Below, one piece after another: positions 1 to 9,959 of a stretch of 64,000 nucleotides of DNA. The number at the start of each line of letters is the position of its first letter. The stretch's first letter is position 1. A program made the translations under genes and the position numbers. The notes beneath the pieces were generated by a model, which made no database searches, had not been told where the DNA came from, and saw only the letters and a list, made by a program, of their open reading frames with translations. This DNA is from Yimella lutea (GTDB lineage: Bacteria > Actinomycetota > Actinomycetes > Actinomycetales > Dermatophilaceae), in assembly GCF_006715095.1 (NCBI RefSeq), contig NZ_VFMO01000001.1:124001-188000 (forward strand), given 5' to 3'.

Positions 1-2
1 AT

Positions 3-254
3 CACACGATCGCATCCGCGTACTCGGTGCGCGGCAACACCGATGCGACCGTCTCCACGCCGTTCGACTGGGACGAGCTGGCCGACATCGACCCGCGCGA
101 CTTCACGATCGCGACGGTCCCGGCCCGATATGCGAACAAGGGCGATCTGACCGCCGAGATCGACGACGTCGCGTTCCGACTCGACCAGTTGCTCGACTGG
201 GCCGCTCGCGATGAGAAGGCCGGCGAACAAGCGCCACCGGAACCATCGGAGTGA
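3..254 (+). CDS. ligD: LigD polymerase domain, C-terminal end (partial)
   Basis: The gene enters from the left edge; only the last 83 codons are visible and the true start lies outside. The visible residues include the stretches AYSVRG, ATVSTP and FTIATVPAR followed by GDL, the usual end of the primase-like polymerase (POL) domain of bacterial LigD. That domain fills gaps during Ku-dependent non-homologous end joining, adding nucleotides to broken ends. The protein ends soon after the domain in an acidic tail, so this is either a stand-alone POL protein or a LigD whose POL domain is last. It is followed by a large palindrome and converges on the DUF4352 gene. Family assignment is fairly sure; domain architecture upstream is unknown. 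Confidence 0.8.
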   Translation, partial: HTIASAYSVRGNTDATVSTPFDWDELADIDPRDFTIATVPARYANKGDLTAEIDDVAFRLDQLLDWAARDEKAGEQAPPEPSE

Positions 255-265
255 GCAGGCCAGAT

Positions 266-335
266 GCGAACCTACTGATGCGCGCCGAACCTACTGGCTG
301 CAACCAGTAGGTTCGGCGCCGAGCAGTAGGTTTGC
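266..335. repeat. Palindromic element E1 (66-bp core) between convergent genes
   Basis: The word GAACCTACTG occurs at 268-277 and 287-296 (19 bp apart) and its inverse at 305-314 and 324-333 (again 19 bp apart). The axis is at 300.5, so the inner pair forms a perfect 16-bp stem (282-297 with 304-319, 6-nt loop) and the outer pair extends it. It begins 11 bp after the ligD stop and ends on the first base of the opposing stop codon (335-337), so it may act as a two-way terminator. The doubled-arm layout is unusual; see the matching element at 32857-32924. Confidence 0.85.
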
Positions 336-1102
336 TATTTGGTGAGGGAGACGGTCGTCCCGCCGGAGAACATCGAGTCGTGCAGCTCCAGCTTGGTCGC
401 CTTCGCACCGGCCGGCATGTCGTAGACGAGGGTGCCGGTCAACGTGTTGCCCGGGTTGATCTCCTTCATCCAGATGTCGTTGTTCTTCAGGTAGATCGCA
501 GCTGCGGAGTCGGGGCTGAACGAACGACCTTGGTCGTCGGTCAGCTTCTGGATGCTGTCGAACATGGTCTGCGGCTTGTCGCCGATGTTCTTCACCGTGA
601 CCGTGATCAGCACGAACTGCCCCTGCGCCTGCTGGTTCAGGTACTCGTCGCCGATCTGCTTCACGCCAGGCTGCACCTTGGTGACGGTGAACTCGAACTT
701 GCCGTCCCGCACCGGGGTGTTCAGGCCGGCATCCTTCTTCTCCTGCTTCTCGGCCTTCGTCTGCGACGGCTCGGCAGCCGCCTGGGACGAGCCGGCGGAG
801 GACTCCTGGCTCGTACTCGACGAGGTCGACGTCTGCGACGTGGCGGCGTCGGTGCCCTTGCCGCCACCGCCTCCGAGAGCCGACGCCATGGCCCCGAGGA
901 GCACCAGTGCGCCGAGCCCGGTGAGTACCTTGTGACGCAGGAACCAGTTCTTCTTGGGCGGGTTGGCGTACGGCGGCGCCGGCGGCAGGTTGCCACCCTG
1001 ACCGTACGGCGAGGGCTGCTGTCCGTGCCACTGCTGACCGTTCGTGTTGTGGTTCGGGTTGTACTGCGGCGCACCGTTGTTCATCGGCTGCTGGTCGTTC
1101 AT
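335..1102 (-). CDS. Membrane-anchored DUF4352 domain protein
   Basis: A 255-residue protein. Residues 1-50 are rich in Asn, Gln, Gly and Pro and should be cytoplasmic; 59-78 form one hydrophobic segment preceded by KKNWFLRHK; 85-125 are a Ser/Thr/Ala/Glu-rich linker; from about 128 to the end is a DUF4352 (Ig-like, telomeric-repeat-binding-factor-2 type) domain, containing FEFTVTKV and VLITVTVKN. It is therefore probably a type II membrane protein with an external beta-sandwich. The ATG at 1102 is chosen because GGAAAGGA precedes it. It diverges from the histidine kinase gene, with paired repeats between them, so the two-component system may control it. Function unknown; cell-envelope stress is only a guess. 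Confidence 0.8.
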   Translation of the reverse strand: MNDQQPMNNGAPQYNPNHNTNGQQWHGQQPSPYGQGGNLPPAPPYANPPKKNWFLRHKVLTGLGALVLLGAMASALGGGGGKGTDAATSQTSTSSSTSQESSAGSSQAAAEPSQTKAEKQEKKDAGLNTPVRDGKFEFTVTKVQPGVKQIGDEYLNQQAQGQFVLITVTVKNIGDKPQTMFDSIQKLTDDQGRSFSPDSAAAIYLKNNDIWMKEINPGNTLTGTLVYDMPAGAKATKLELHDSMFSGGTTVSLTK

Positions 1103-1194
1103 GGTGGGTCCTTTCCAAGGTCCTTCGTCGATGTCCCAAGTGGACGACGGCAGGCCCCTTCTCCACTTCCACCGCACGGCTGCAGCCGCCTCCC

Positions 1195-1238
1195 CCGATC
1201 GGTGGAGGTTCGGCGCCGGCGTCGATCCGATCGGTGGA
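1195..1238. promoter_or_regulatory. Two direct copies of CCGATCGGTGGA between divergent genes
   Basis: CCGATCGGTGGA is found at 1195-1206 and exactly again at 1227-1238, 32 bp apart, about three helical turns. The second copy ends where a -35 element would lie for the TAGGTT box at 1261. This is the expected place for an activator, most simply the response regulator encoded just downstream. The role is inference from position and spacing. Confidence 0.5.
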
Positions 1239-1260
1239 ACCGACTGTCGGTGCTCTCCCA

Positions 1261-1266
1261 TAGGTT
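1261..1266 (+). promoter_or_regulatory. Probable -10 box (TAGGTT) of a leaderless kinase mRNA
   Basis: TAGGTT fits the actinobacterial TANNNT -10 pattern and lies 6 nt before the ATG at 1273, which has no ribosome binding site. Transcription would then start at or next to the A of the ATG. Confidence 0.5.
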
Positions 1267-1272
1267 GTGCGC

Positions 1273-2535
1273 ATGATGTCGTCCACCGCACCCCATGAGC
1301 GCTCGTGGCGACGGGTGCGGACGACGTCGCTGGTGATCGTGGCGTTCTTCTCCACCACATTGGCGATCGCCTACAACGACCTTCGCCGCGTCGGCGCGAC
1401 CGATTCGGAACAAGTCGCGACGACCTCCGATTGGACCTTGCTCGCCTGGCTCGTCGGCGTGGTCCTCGGCATCCTGCTCATCTGGCGGCGCCGGTGGCCA
1501 TGGCAGCTTTTCGCCGCCTACTGCGTAGCCACCATCGCCCTGCCGATCGACGGATTCCTGCCTCTCGCAGGTCTTTTCACGGTGCTGCTCATCGCACGCC
1601 GGCGCGAACACGTCCTTGCGGCCATCGCAGCGGCATCGCTCGCGGTCGCCGTTTCGGTGTACCGCGACGTCACCGACGGCGTCCCTGAGGTCTCTTCCTT
1701 CTGGCGACTGTTCTTCCGGTACGAGGCCGGCGTCGCGTTCCCGTGGTGGTTGATCGCGCTCATCACGACCGTCCTGGTCGCCGTCGTCGGACTGTTGGTC
1801 GTGTTCACCCGTAACCGGCGAGCGCTCGACACCAGCACGCTCAAGGAACAGATCGCGCACACCCAGATCGACCGGTTGAGCGAGGAGGTGGCCCGCCGGG
1901 CGGAGCGCGAACGCATCGCCCGTGAGGTCCATGACGCGCTCGGCCACCGCCTGTCGCTGCTCAACCTGCACGCTGGCGCTCTGGAGATGGCGGCGGGCAA
2001 CAACCCGAAACTCGCTCAGAGTGCGCGGGTGGTGCGCGAGAGCGCTCAGCAGTCGATGGCCGACCTGCGTTCGTTACTCGGACTGCTACGCGAACCCGGC
2101 GACCCCGACGTGAGCAAGGCGCTGCTCACCCTCAGCGACCTTCCCGGGCTCATCGACGAATCTCTTGCGGCCGGAAGCCCGGTTGCGTCCTCGATCTTCA
2201 TCGACGAGTCGGCGCCGCTGGACGAACAGGTCAGCCATACCGTCTTCCGGATCACCCAGGAACTGCTCACCAACTCGCGCAGGCACTCGCCCGGTGCGCC
2301 CATCCGGCTGCACCTCGACGCACGGCCGGCCCGCGGCATCGAGATCTCAACGACCAACCGCCTGCGTCCCGGTGCCGCATCCGCGTTCCGCCCCGGCAAC
2401 GGGCTCACCGGCATCCACGAACGCGTCACCCGATGCGGGGGCGAGTCGTGGGCATGGGTGGACGACGACGCCTTCCGGGTGCTGGTGCGGCTGCCGTGGC
2501 AGTTCCGCCCGGCCGAACAGAAGGTGGGCCGATGA
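1273..2535 (+). CDS. NarL-type sensor histidine kinase
   Basis: A 420-residue sensor. It has hydrophobic segments near 18-34, 57-71, 80-110, 114-130 and 157-178, then a short coiled region, then a HisKA_3 dimerisation domain with the phospho-accepting His at about 220 in [11 protein letters not shown] HATPase_c domain follows, with an N-box-like [13 protein letters not shown] and a glycine loop GNGLTGI. This kinase class pairs with LuxR-type regulators, and such a gene follows with an ATGA overlap. The membrane part is not a known sensor domain, so the signal is unknown. A GTG two codons upstream at 1267 is possible, but the ATG at 1273 fits the -10 spacing better. Confidence 0.9.
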   Translation: MMSSTAPHERSWRRVRTTSLVIVAFFSTTLAIAYNDLRRVGATDSEQVATTSDWTLLAWLVGVVLGILLIWRRRWPWQLFAAYCVATIALPIDGFLPLAGLFTVLLIARRREHVLAAIAAASLAVAVSVYRDVTDGVPEVSSFWRLFFRYEAGVAFPWWLIALITTVLVAVVGLLVVFTRNRRALDTSTLKEQIAHTQIDRLSEEVARRAERERIAREVHDALGHRLSLLNLHAGALEMAAGNNPKLAQSARVVRESAQQSMADLRSLLGLLREPGDPDVSKALLTLSDLPGLIDESLAAGSPVASSIFIDESAPLDEQVSHTVFRITQELLTNSRRHSPGAPIRLHLDARPARGIEISTTNRLRPGAASAFRPGNGLTGIHERVTRCGGESWAWVDDDAFRVLVRLPWQFRPAEQKVGR

Positions 2536-3191
2536 ACGACCTGCGCCCGATCAGGGTTCTGATCGTGGACGACGACGCGATGGTCGTGTCGGCCCTGCAA
2601 GCCATCGTCGGCATGCCCGACGACATCGACGTGGTCGCGACCGCGTCCGACGGTGACGAGGTGGTCGACGCGATCCACCGCCACCATCCGGACGTCGTCC
2701 TGCTCGACGTCCGGATGAAGCGGCAGGACGGTCTGGTCACCACCGCGCAGATCCAGCGGCTGACCAACCCGCCGCGAGTGATCGTGCTGACCACCTGGGA
2801 CACCGACGACATCGTCCAGCGAGCCATCGCCGCAGGCGCCGCCGGCTTCCTGCTCAAGACCGCCGACCCGGCCGACATCATCGCCGCGGTGCGCAATGTG
2901 CACCGCGGTCAGGGCGCGCTCGCCCCCGGCAAGGTCGGCTACGTCTTCGGGCTGGTCAACGAAGGCCGTACCGACCGCGACGCCGCACGAACCTCGATGT
3001 CCGCACTCAGCGAGCGCGAGCACGCGGTGGTCGTCGAGGTGGCCCGCGGGCTGTCCAACGCCGAGATCGGACGCACGCTCTATCTCGGCGAAGCCACCGT
3101 CAAGACCCACCTGGCGAACGCGCAGCGCAAACTCGGTGTCGGCGGACGCGTCGAGGTGGCGGTGATCGTCACCAAGGCCGGTCTGGTCTGA
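2532..3191 (+). CDS. LuxR/NarL-family response regulator
   Basis: A 219-residue two-domain regulator. The receiver domain (1-125) has the acidic pair in VDDDA, the phospho-acceptor Asp at about 59 in LLDV, the Thr switch in VLTTWD and the Lys in FLLKTAD. A LuxR helix-turn-helix follows at about 150-215 (LSEREHAVVVEVARGLSN, EATVKTHLANAQRKL). It overlaps the kinase gene by 4 nt (ATGA), so the two are translated together. Its likely targets include the divergent DUF4352 promoter, where a 12-bp word is repeated. Confidence 0.93.
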   Translation: MNDLRPIRVLIVDDDAMVVSALQAIVGMPDDIDVVATASDGDEVVDAIHRHHPDVVLLDVRMKRQDGLVTTAQIQRLTNPPRVIVLTTWDTDDIVQRAIAAGAAGFLLKTADPADIIAAVRNVHRGQGALAPGKVGYVFGLVNEGRTDRDAARTSMSALSEREHAVVVEVARGLSNAEIGRTLYLGEATVKTHLANAQRKLGVGGRVEVAVIVTKAGLV

Positions 3192-3200
3192 AATCAGACC
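3185..3200. terminator. Small hairpin over the convergent stop codons
   Basis: GGTCTG (3185-3190), loop AAAT, CAGACC (3195-3200). The stem includes the regulator stop codon and part of the stop of the opposing remnant gene. It is short and lacks a T-run, so only a weak terminator is suggested. Confidence 0.35.
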
Positions 3201-3433
3201 GCGATCGGGGCCGCGATCACGCCCCTCGGGTCGTAGGTCGATCGCACCGTCCGCCACCGCGAGTAGTTGCCGGCGAGGTAGCGCTGCATCGACGTCCCGG
3301 CCTCAAGGTAGTTGACGTACCCGCCGCTGGAGTCAGGCACGGCAGAGCGGAGCGCAGTGGCCGGCGACGCGACGACCGGGGTGATGACGGCGCCGGCAGC
3401 GGCACCGAGGACGGAGCGGCGAGTGATGTTCAT
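3194..3433 (-). pseudogene. Remnant of a Tat-secreted FAD oxidoreductase (signal peptide fused to BBE tail)
   Basis: Only 79 codons remain of what is normally a 450-550 residue protein. Residues 1-28 are a twin-arginine signal (ITRRSVLGAAAG) with an Ala-rich hydrophobic stretch. Residues from about 37 (GGYVNYLEAG, then YLAGNYSRW, STYDPRGVI) match the extreme C-terminus of berberine-bridge-enzyme type FAD oxidoreductases. The FAD-binding and catalytic body between them is gone, and the join keeps the frame. A small exported peptide could in principle be made, but nothing suggests function. It converges on the response regulator gene. Confidence 0.8.
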
Positions 3434-3540
3434 GACTGATGGGCCCCCGAACTGCGAACCAGGTTGGTTTCACGTCGGTAACCACCGTCCTCGCCTCAGC
3501 GCGAATCCGCCATGGGTAGCTCTGCCCGGAAAGGAGTCCG

Positions 3541-4416
3541 TCAGGACTTGGACTTCCGCATGCGAGTCCAGACCTTGTCGATGTCCGCCATCGGGTCCTT
3601 GCCCTCGCGCACCTGCTTGGCCGACCGGATCATCGCCGCGTCGTAGGCCTTCCGGGCGTAGCGCTTGGCGTTGTACGCGGCAACACCGTCGGAGTCGGTG
3701 AGCACGATGAAGCGGCGGTTGCGGACGCCCTCCAACGCCTTGGACGCGACCTCGTCGGCGGACCGCGGGGCCTGCGTGATGAGCCTGACGGCGGTCTCCT
3801 CCATGTCGACGTCCTTGCCCTGCAACGACTCTGCGAGGTTGGTGCGGAAGAACGACGGGCAGATCACCGATACGTCGATGCGGTCGGGCGCAAGTTCGTG
3901 GCGCAACGTCTCCGAGACCGCGACGACTGCAGCTTTCACCGCGTTGTAGGACGCCATACTCGGTGCGTGCACCAGTCCGGCCAGAGACGCGGTGTTCACG
4001 ATGTGCCCGCCGCCCGCCTGCTTCATCATCGGCACGAAGGTGCGGCAGCCGCGGACGACACCGAGCAGATTGATGTCGATGATCCACTGCCAGTTCTCGA
4101 TCGACTCCACGTCGATGCGTCCGCCGGCTGCGACACCGGCGTTGTTGAACAGTAGGTCGAGCCCACCCCAGGTCGCCTCCACCCAGTTGCGGGTCTCGTC
4201 CCAGCCCTCGTCGGAGCGCACGTCCAGCTGCCGATACTCGACGCCGGCCGGCAGCACGCCTTCGGGCGCGAGTCCGTGGACGTCGACGACCAACACCTTG
4301 GCGCCCTCGGCGGCAAGGATCTTCGTCATCGCCAGGCCCAGTCCGCAGGCACCACCGGTGACCAGGGCACGCTTGCCGGCGAAGGACTGTGGTTCGCGGC
4401 GCAGAGGATTCTTCAT
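3541..4416 (-). CDS. Short-chain dehydrogenase/reductase
   Basis: A 291-residue classical SDR. It shows the cofactor motif TGGACGLG at 20-27, NNAG at 91-94, a catalytic Ser at about 144 (NTASLAG) and the YNAVK motif with Tyr157 and Lys161. The Asp at the end of beta-2 (VVDV) suggests NAD rather than NADP. An extra C-terminal helical tail of about 40 residues (AAYNAKRYARKAYDAAM) is common in actinobacterial SDRs of unknown substrate. A TAGCGT box lies 7 nt upstream of the ATG and no Shine-Dalgarno is seen, so the mRNA may be leaderless. Substrate not predictable. Confidence 0.9.
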   Translation of the reverse strand: MKNPLRREPQSFAGKRALVTGGACGLGLAMTKILAAEGAKVLVVDVHGLAPEGVLPAGVEYRQLDVRSDEGWDETRNWVEATWGGLDLLFNNAGVAAGGRIDVESIENWQWIIDINLLGVVRGCRTFVPMMKQAGGGHIVNTASLAGLVHAPSMASYNAVKAAVVAVSETLRHELAPDRIDVSVICPSFFRTNLAESLQGKDVDMEETAVRLITQAPRSADEVASKALEGVRNRRFIVLTDSDGVAAYNAKRYARKAYDAAMIRSAKQVREGKDPMADIDKVWTRMRKSKS

Positions 4417-4457
4417 GAACCCGACGCTACCGGTGAGTACCCGCGTGCGTCCGTCGG

Positions 4458-7400
4458 TCAGCTCTCCAACATCGCACGGATGTCGGCAGCGGTGATCGCG
4501 CCGGACGCACCCTCGCCGCCGTCGACGACCCGGGCGAACAGGTCGCGCTTGCGCTCCTGCAGGTCGACGACCTTCTGCTCGATGGTGCCCTGGGAGACCA
4601 GGCGGTAGACCATCACCGGCCGGTCCTGGCCGATGCGGTGCGCGCGGTCGATCGCCTGCGCCTCGGCAGCCGGGTTCCACCACGGGTCGAGGACGAAGAC
4701 GTAGTCGGCCTCGGTGAGGGTGAGCCCGACACCACCGGCCTTCAGCGAGATCAGGAAGGCTGCGGAGTCGCCGTCCTTGAAGTCGTCGATGACCTTCTGC
4801 CGGTTCGTGGTCGAGCCGTCCAGGTAGTTCGTGGTGATCCCGGCCTCGGTCAGCGCGGACTCCACCAGACGCAGGTAGGAGGTGAACTGGCTGAAGACCA
4901 GTGCTCGGTGGCCCTCCGCCGACAGTTCCTGCAGTTGGTCGATGAGGAAGGCGATCTTCGCGCTCGGCTCGCGCGAGGAGTACTCGGCGTCGACCAGGCG
5001 CGGGTCGAGCGACAGCTGGCGCAGGCGGGTCAGCGACGACAGGATCGCGATGCGGTTCGCGTCCGGGTCGTCGAGCAGGCCGAGGATGCGCTGGCGTTCG
5101 CGCTGAAGGTGTCTCTTGTAGTACGCCTCGTGCTTAGTGGTGAGCGAGATCTCCTGCAGCTGAACCTGTTTCGGCGGCAGGTCGGCCGCAACGACCTCCT
5201 TGGTTCGGCGCATCATCAGCGGCTTGATCCGGCGCCGCAACTGCTCGAGCTTCTCCGGCTCGACACCCGACTCGATCGGTTTGCGATAGGTGTTGCCGAA
5301 AAGTTCGGGCTTGGGGAACAGTCCCGGCGCGGCCAGGGCGAGCATCGACCACAGGTCCATCAGCGAGTTCTCCAGCGGGGTACCGGTGATCGCGAGAGTG
5401 AAGGGTGCACGCAGTCGCTTGGCCGCGTGGAAGGTCTTGCTCTGATGGTTCTTGATGAACTGTGCCTCGTCGAGGATGAGCCCGCGCCAGGAGAGCGACT
5501 GGAACTCTTCGGCGTCCAGACGAAGCACGGTGTACGACGTCACCACGACCGCCGCACCGGCAACCGTGTCCCGCAACGGTTCTCCACGCTTGGACGCGGT
5601 GCGCTGCACGGCGACGACGGGCATCCCAGGAACGAAGGTCGCAGCCTCCCGCACCCATGTCCCGACCATCGACGACGGCGCGACGACAAGCACGGGAGCC
5701 GTGAGTTCGCCGGCTTCGTGGGCTCGCGCGATCATCGCGAGTGCCTGAACGGTCTTGCCCAGGCCCATGTCGTCGGCAAGAATGCCGCCGAGCTGGGCGT
5801 CCCAGATGCTGGCGAGCCAGTGGTAGCCGTCCACCTGGTACGGACGCAGGGTGGCGGTGAAGCCCTGCGGCGCTACCGGCGGCTCCCCCTTGCCGACCGA
5901 TTCCAGGCGGGCGACCCGTTCGGACCAGGCAGCTGACGCGCTGGTGACGACGCCGAGTTCGACCAGTTCGTCCCAGTAGCCGAGCTGGAACTTGTTGAGC
6001 TGCAAACCGCTCGAACGGCGATCGGACAGCTCGCGCGCCTCGGTGATGAGGGACGAAAGTCGTTGCAGTTCAGGGTGATCGAGCGAGAACCAGGTGCCGG
6101 AGTCGAGGAGCAACAACTCCTCGCCACGGGCCAAGGCACGGAACAGCGGCTCGAAGGGCACCTTCTCGCCGCCGACGCTGACCTCGACGCGCAGGTCGAA
6201 CCAGTCGATGTCGTCGGAGTCGTCCGCACCGATCTCGATCAGTGGGTCGTCCTGGGCCTCTTCGAACACCGGCAGATCATCGGCGCGCTCGACGATCACC
6301 AGGTCGTGGCGGTCGAGTTCATCGAGGAGGTTGGTGAATCGCACCGCAGCGAAGTCGGTGAAGATCTCGCGGTCCTTCGGCCACCACCCGATGCCGCCGA
6401 TCGCCTCGAGCAGCGATGCCTTGCGCAGCAGGGGCTCCAACTGCTCGACGAGCACCCGTTCGTTGTGCCGGTCGCGCCCGCTCCAGGGAGTGGCGTCCAA
6501 CGCCATCGTGTGCAGTTCGCCGCCGGGGTACCGGACACCGGTCGAGACGAGGACGGCCGTGTCGGACTCCCGTTCCACTTTCAGGTGCAGCCGCAGCGGC
6601 TCGACCAGCGCCAGGCGGGGCTTTTCTACCGACCCGCCGGCCACCACCCCGTATCGACGGGCGAGCTTGGGCAACTGATCGTCACGGAAGGACTCGGCGA
6701 GGGACTCCGGCACGGTCACCGGACCGTTGGCCGACAGCCACTGCGCCATGGACGACATTGGCCGGTCGAGGCCGGCGAGCACCACATCGTGATCGCTGAT
6801 GACGACCAGACCATGCGCCGGGTCACCGATCAGCACCAGCCGGCCGGGCCGGTGCAGGTCGATCTCGGTGCGACCGATCAGCTCACCGTTCGGGCCGTCG
6901 GAGAATCGGACGTCGGTACGCACCGGCGTCGCGAGCAGTTCGATCGAAGCGTCCGGGTGGGCGAACGCGGGCAGCAGTTCGACACCGGCGGCGACAGCAA
7001 GTTGAAGGTCGTCCCAGATTCCGCCCCCGAGTTCGTCCAGCATCAACCGCGGGGCGCGGGTCATCACGCCGCCGGCACCGCGCCAGCGTTCGAGCAGCCG
7101 GGTGAGGGCCTGCGCCTGCTCGGGCACGAAGAAGCGGCGTCCGGAGGAACGGGCGTCGGTGCGGACGTCGGTCCACTCGATCGACATATTCCAACGACCG
7201 GTCTTCCCGCGGCGGCACGGAATCAGTTCGAAACGGGTACGCGGGGAGGAGTCGGTGCCGGACCGCGGCGCCATGATCGGTGCGATGCGCAAACCCAACG
7301 CGTCCGCGTCCGTGAAGGTTTGGGACGCCTCGTCGTCGCCCAGGAATCGGTCGGAGAACTCGCGCCAGTTGGCGTCGCCGGTCGGGGTCGGCTGCAGCGC

Positions 7401-7736
7401 ACCACCGAGCGCTTCGCGACCCGACATCACCATCGAGGCGACGTGCTTGCACGCCTCCTTGACCGGGCAGGAGCACCTCGAACGCCAGTCGCGGGGTGGC
7501 GCGCCCACCTTCGGGACGGTCAACATTGCCGTGTACGGCCGCACGTCGCCGCCGTTCACGGTGCCGATCAGCAGGCGCCCGTTGTCACCGACGTTGATCG
7601 ACTCGACGCGTTCGGCGTCGACGTACCCGAGCGCTCGCTCGTAAGCGAAGCGGCCCACGTGCTCGATCACGTCGTCGTCGCTCACCTGGGCCAACCAGGC
7701 CGCGCCGCGTACCTGGAGCCGAGGGGAAGTGACCAT
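4458..7736 (-). CDS. SWIM-domain SNF2-family helicase
   Basis: A 1092-residue DEAD-like ATPase. Near the N-terminus is a SWIM zinc motif with Cys88, Cys90, Cys96 and His98. Residues 100-620 form the long, poorly conserved region seen in bacterial SNF2 proteins. The motor has Walker A DDMGLGKT (655-662), DEAQ (756-759), and a C-terminal helicase lobe with GVGLTLTEAD, DPWWNP and IDRAHRIGQ. These proteins move on double-stranded DNA, and some bind RNA polymerase; the task of this one is unknown. A TATTTT box sits 6 nt before the ATG, so the mRNA is probably leaderless. It is a single gene between the SDR and nadE. Confidence 0.95.
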   Translation of the reverse strand: MVTSPRLQVRGAAWLAQVSDDDVIEHVGRFAYERALGYVDAERVESINVGDNGRLLIGTVNGGDVRPYTAMLTVPKVGAPPRDWRSRCSCPVKEACKHVASMVMSGREALGGALQPTPTGDANWREFSDRFLGDDEASQTFTDADALGLRIAPIMAPRSGTDSSPRTRFELIPCRRGKTGRWNMSIEWTDVRTDARSSGRRFFVPEQAQALTRLLERWRGAGGVMTRAPRLMLDELGGGIWDDLQLAVAAGVELLPAFAHPDASIELLATPVRTDVRFSDGPNGELIGRTEIDLHRPGRLVLIGDPAHGLVVISDHDVVLAGLDRPMSSMAQWLSANGPVTVPESLAESFRDDQLPKLARRYGVVAGGSVEKPRLALVEPLRLHLKVERESDTAVLVSTGVRYPGGELHTMALDATPWSGRDRHNERVLVEQLEPLLRKASLLEAIGGIGWWPKDREIFTDFAAVRFTNLLDELDRHDLVIVERADDLPVFEEAQDDPLIEIGADDSDDIDWFDLRVEVSVGGEKVPFEPLFRALARGEELLLLDSGTWFSLDHPELQRLSSLITEARELSDRRSSGLQLNKFQLGYWDELVELGVVTSASAAWSERVARLESVGKGEPPVAPQGFTATLRPYQVDGYHWLASIWDAQLGGILADDMGLGKTVQALAMIARAHEAGELTAPVLVVAPSSMVGTWVREAATFVPGMPVVAVQRTASKRGEPLRDTVAGAAVVVTSYTVLRLDAEEFQSLSWRGLILDEAQFIKNHQSKTFHAAKRLRAPFTLAITGTPLENSLMDLWSMLALAAPGLFPKPELFGNTYRKPIESGVEPEKLEQLRRRIKPLMMRRTKEVVAADLPPKQVQLQEISLTTKHEAYYKRHLQRERQRILGLLDDPDANRIAILSSLTRLRQLSLDPRLVDAEYSSREPSAKIAFLIDQLQELSAEGHRALVFSQFTSYLRLVESALTEAGITTNYLDGSTTNRQKVIDDFKDGDSAAFLISLKAGGVGLTLTEADYVFVLDPWWNPAAEAQAIDRAHRIGQDRPVMVYRLVSQGTIEQKVVDLQERKRDLFARVVDGGEGASGAITAADIRAMLES

Positions 7737-7742
7737 CGTCCG

Positions 7743-7748
7743 AAAATA
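7743..7748 (-). promoter_or_regulatory. Probable -10 box (TATTTT) of the SNF2 gene
   Basis: Read on the minus strand, TATTTT is followed by CGGACG and then the ATG at 7736. The 6-nt gap and absence of a Shine-Dalgarno suggest a leaderless start. Confidence 0.5.
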
Positions 7749-7789
7749 ACCCGTGCCGCCCGCTTCCGGAAATCCCTGGGTGCCGGCGA

Positions 7790-9844
<2,055 letters not shown>

Positions 9845-9931
9845 GCGGAGAGTCTGCCAGTCCGACACCCCACACCCGCGTGGAGCCGCTCATCGACGCA
9901 CCGGCACCGCTCGGCGAGACAAGCGCCCCCG

Positions 9932-9947
9932 TGTGACCTGGCTCACT
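9932..9947 (+). promoter_or_regulatory. CRP/GlxR-type site
   Basis: TGTGA (9932-9936), CCTGGC, TCACT (9943-9947) matches the TGTGA-N6-TCACA pattern of CRP-family regulators with one end-base difference. It lies directly before the TACGCT box at 9948, over the -35 region, where a bound regulator would block or replace -35 contact. Assignment is by motif only. Confidence 0.6.
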
Positions 9948-9953
9948 TACGCT
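9948..9953 (+). promoter_or_regulatory. Probable -10 box (TACGCT) of the acyl-CoA synthetase
   Basis: TACGCT is followed by 6 nt and then the ATG at 9960. There is no ribosome binding site, so a leaderless transcript is likely. Confidence 0.5.
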
Positions 9954-9959
9954 CGCGAC

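Noticed and set aside
335..1360. A longer DUF4352 gene starting near 1360
   Set aside because: The extension lies antisense to the start of the histidine kinase and covers its promoter; a good ribosome binding site precedes the ATG at 1102.
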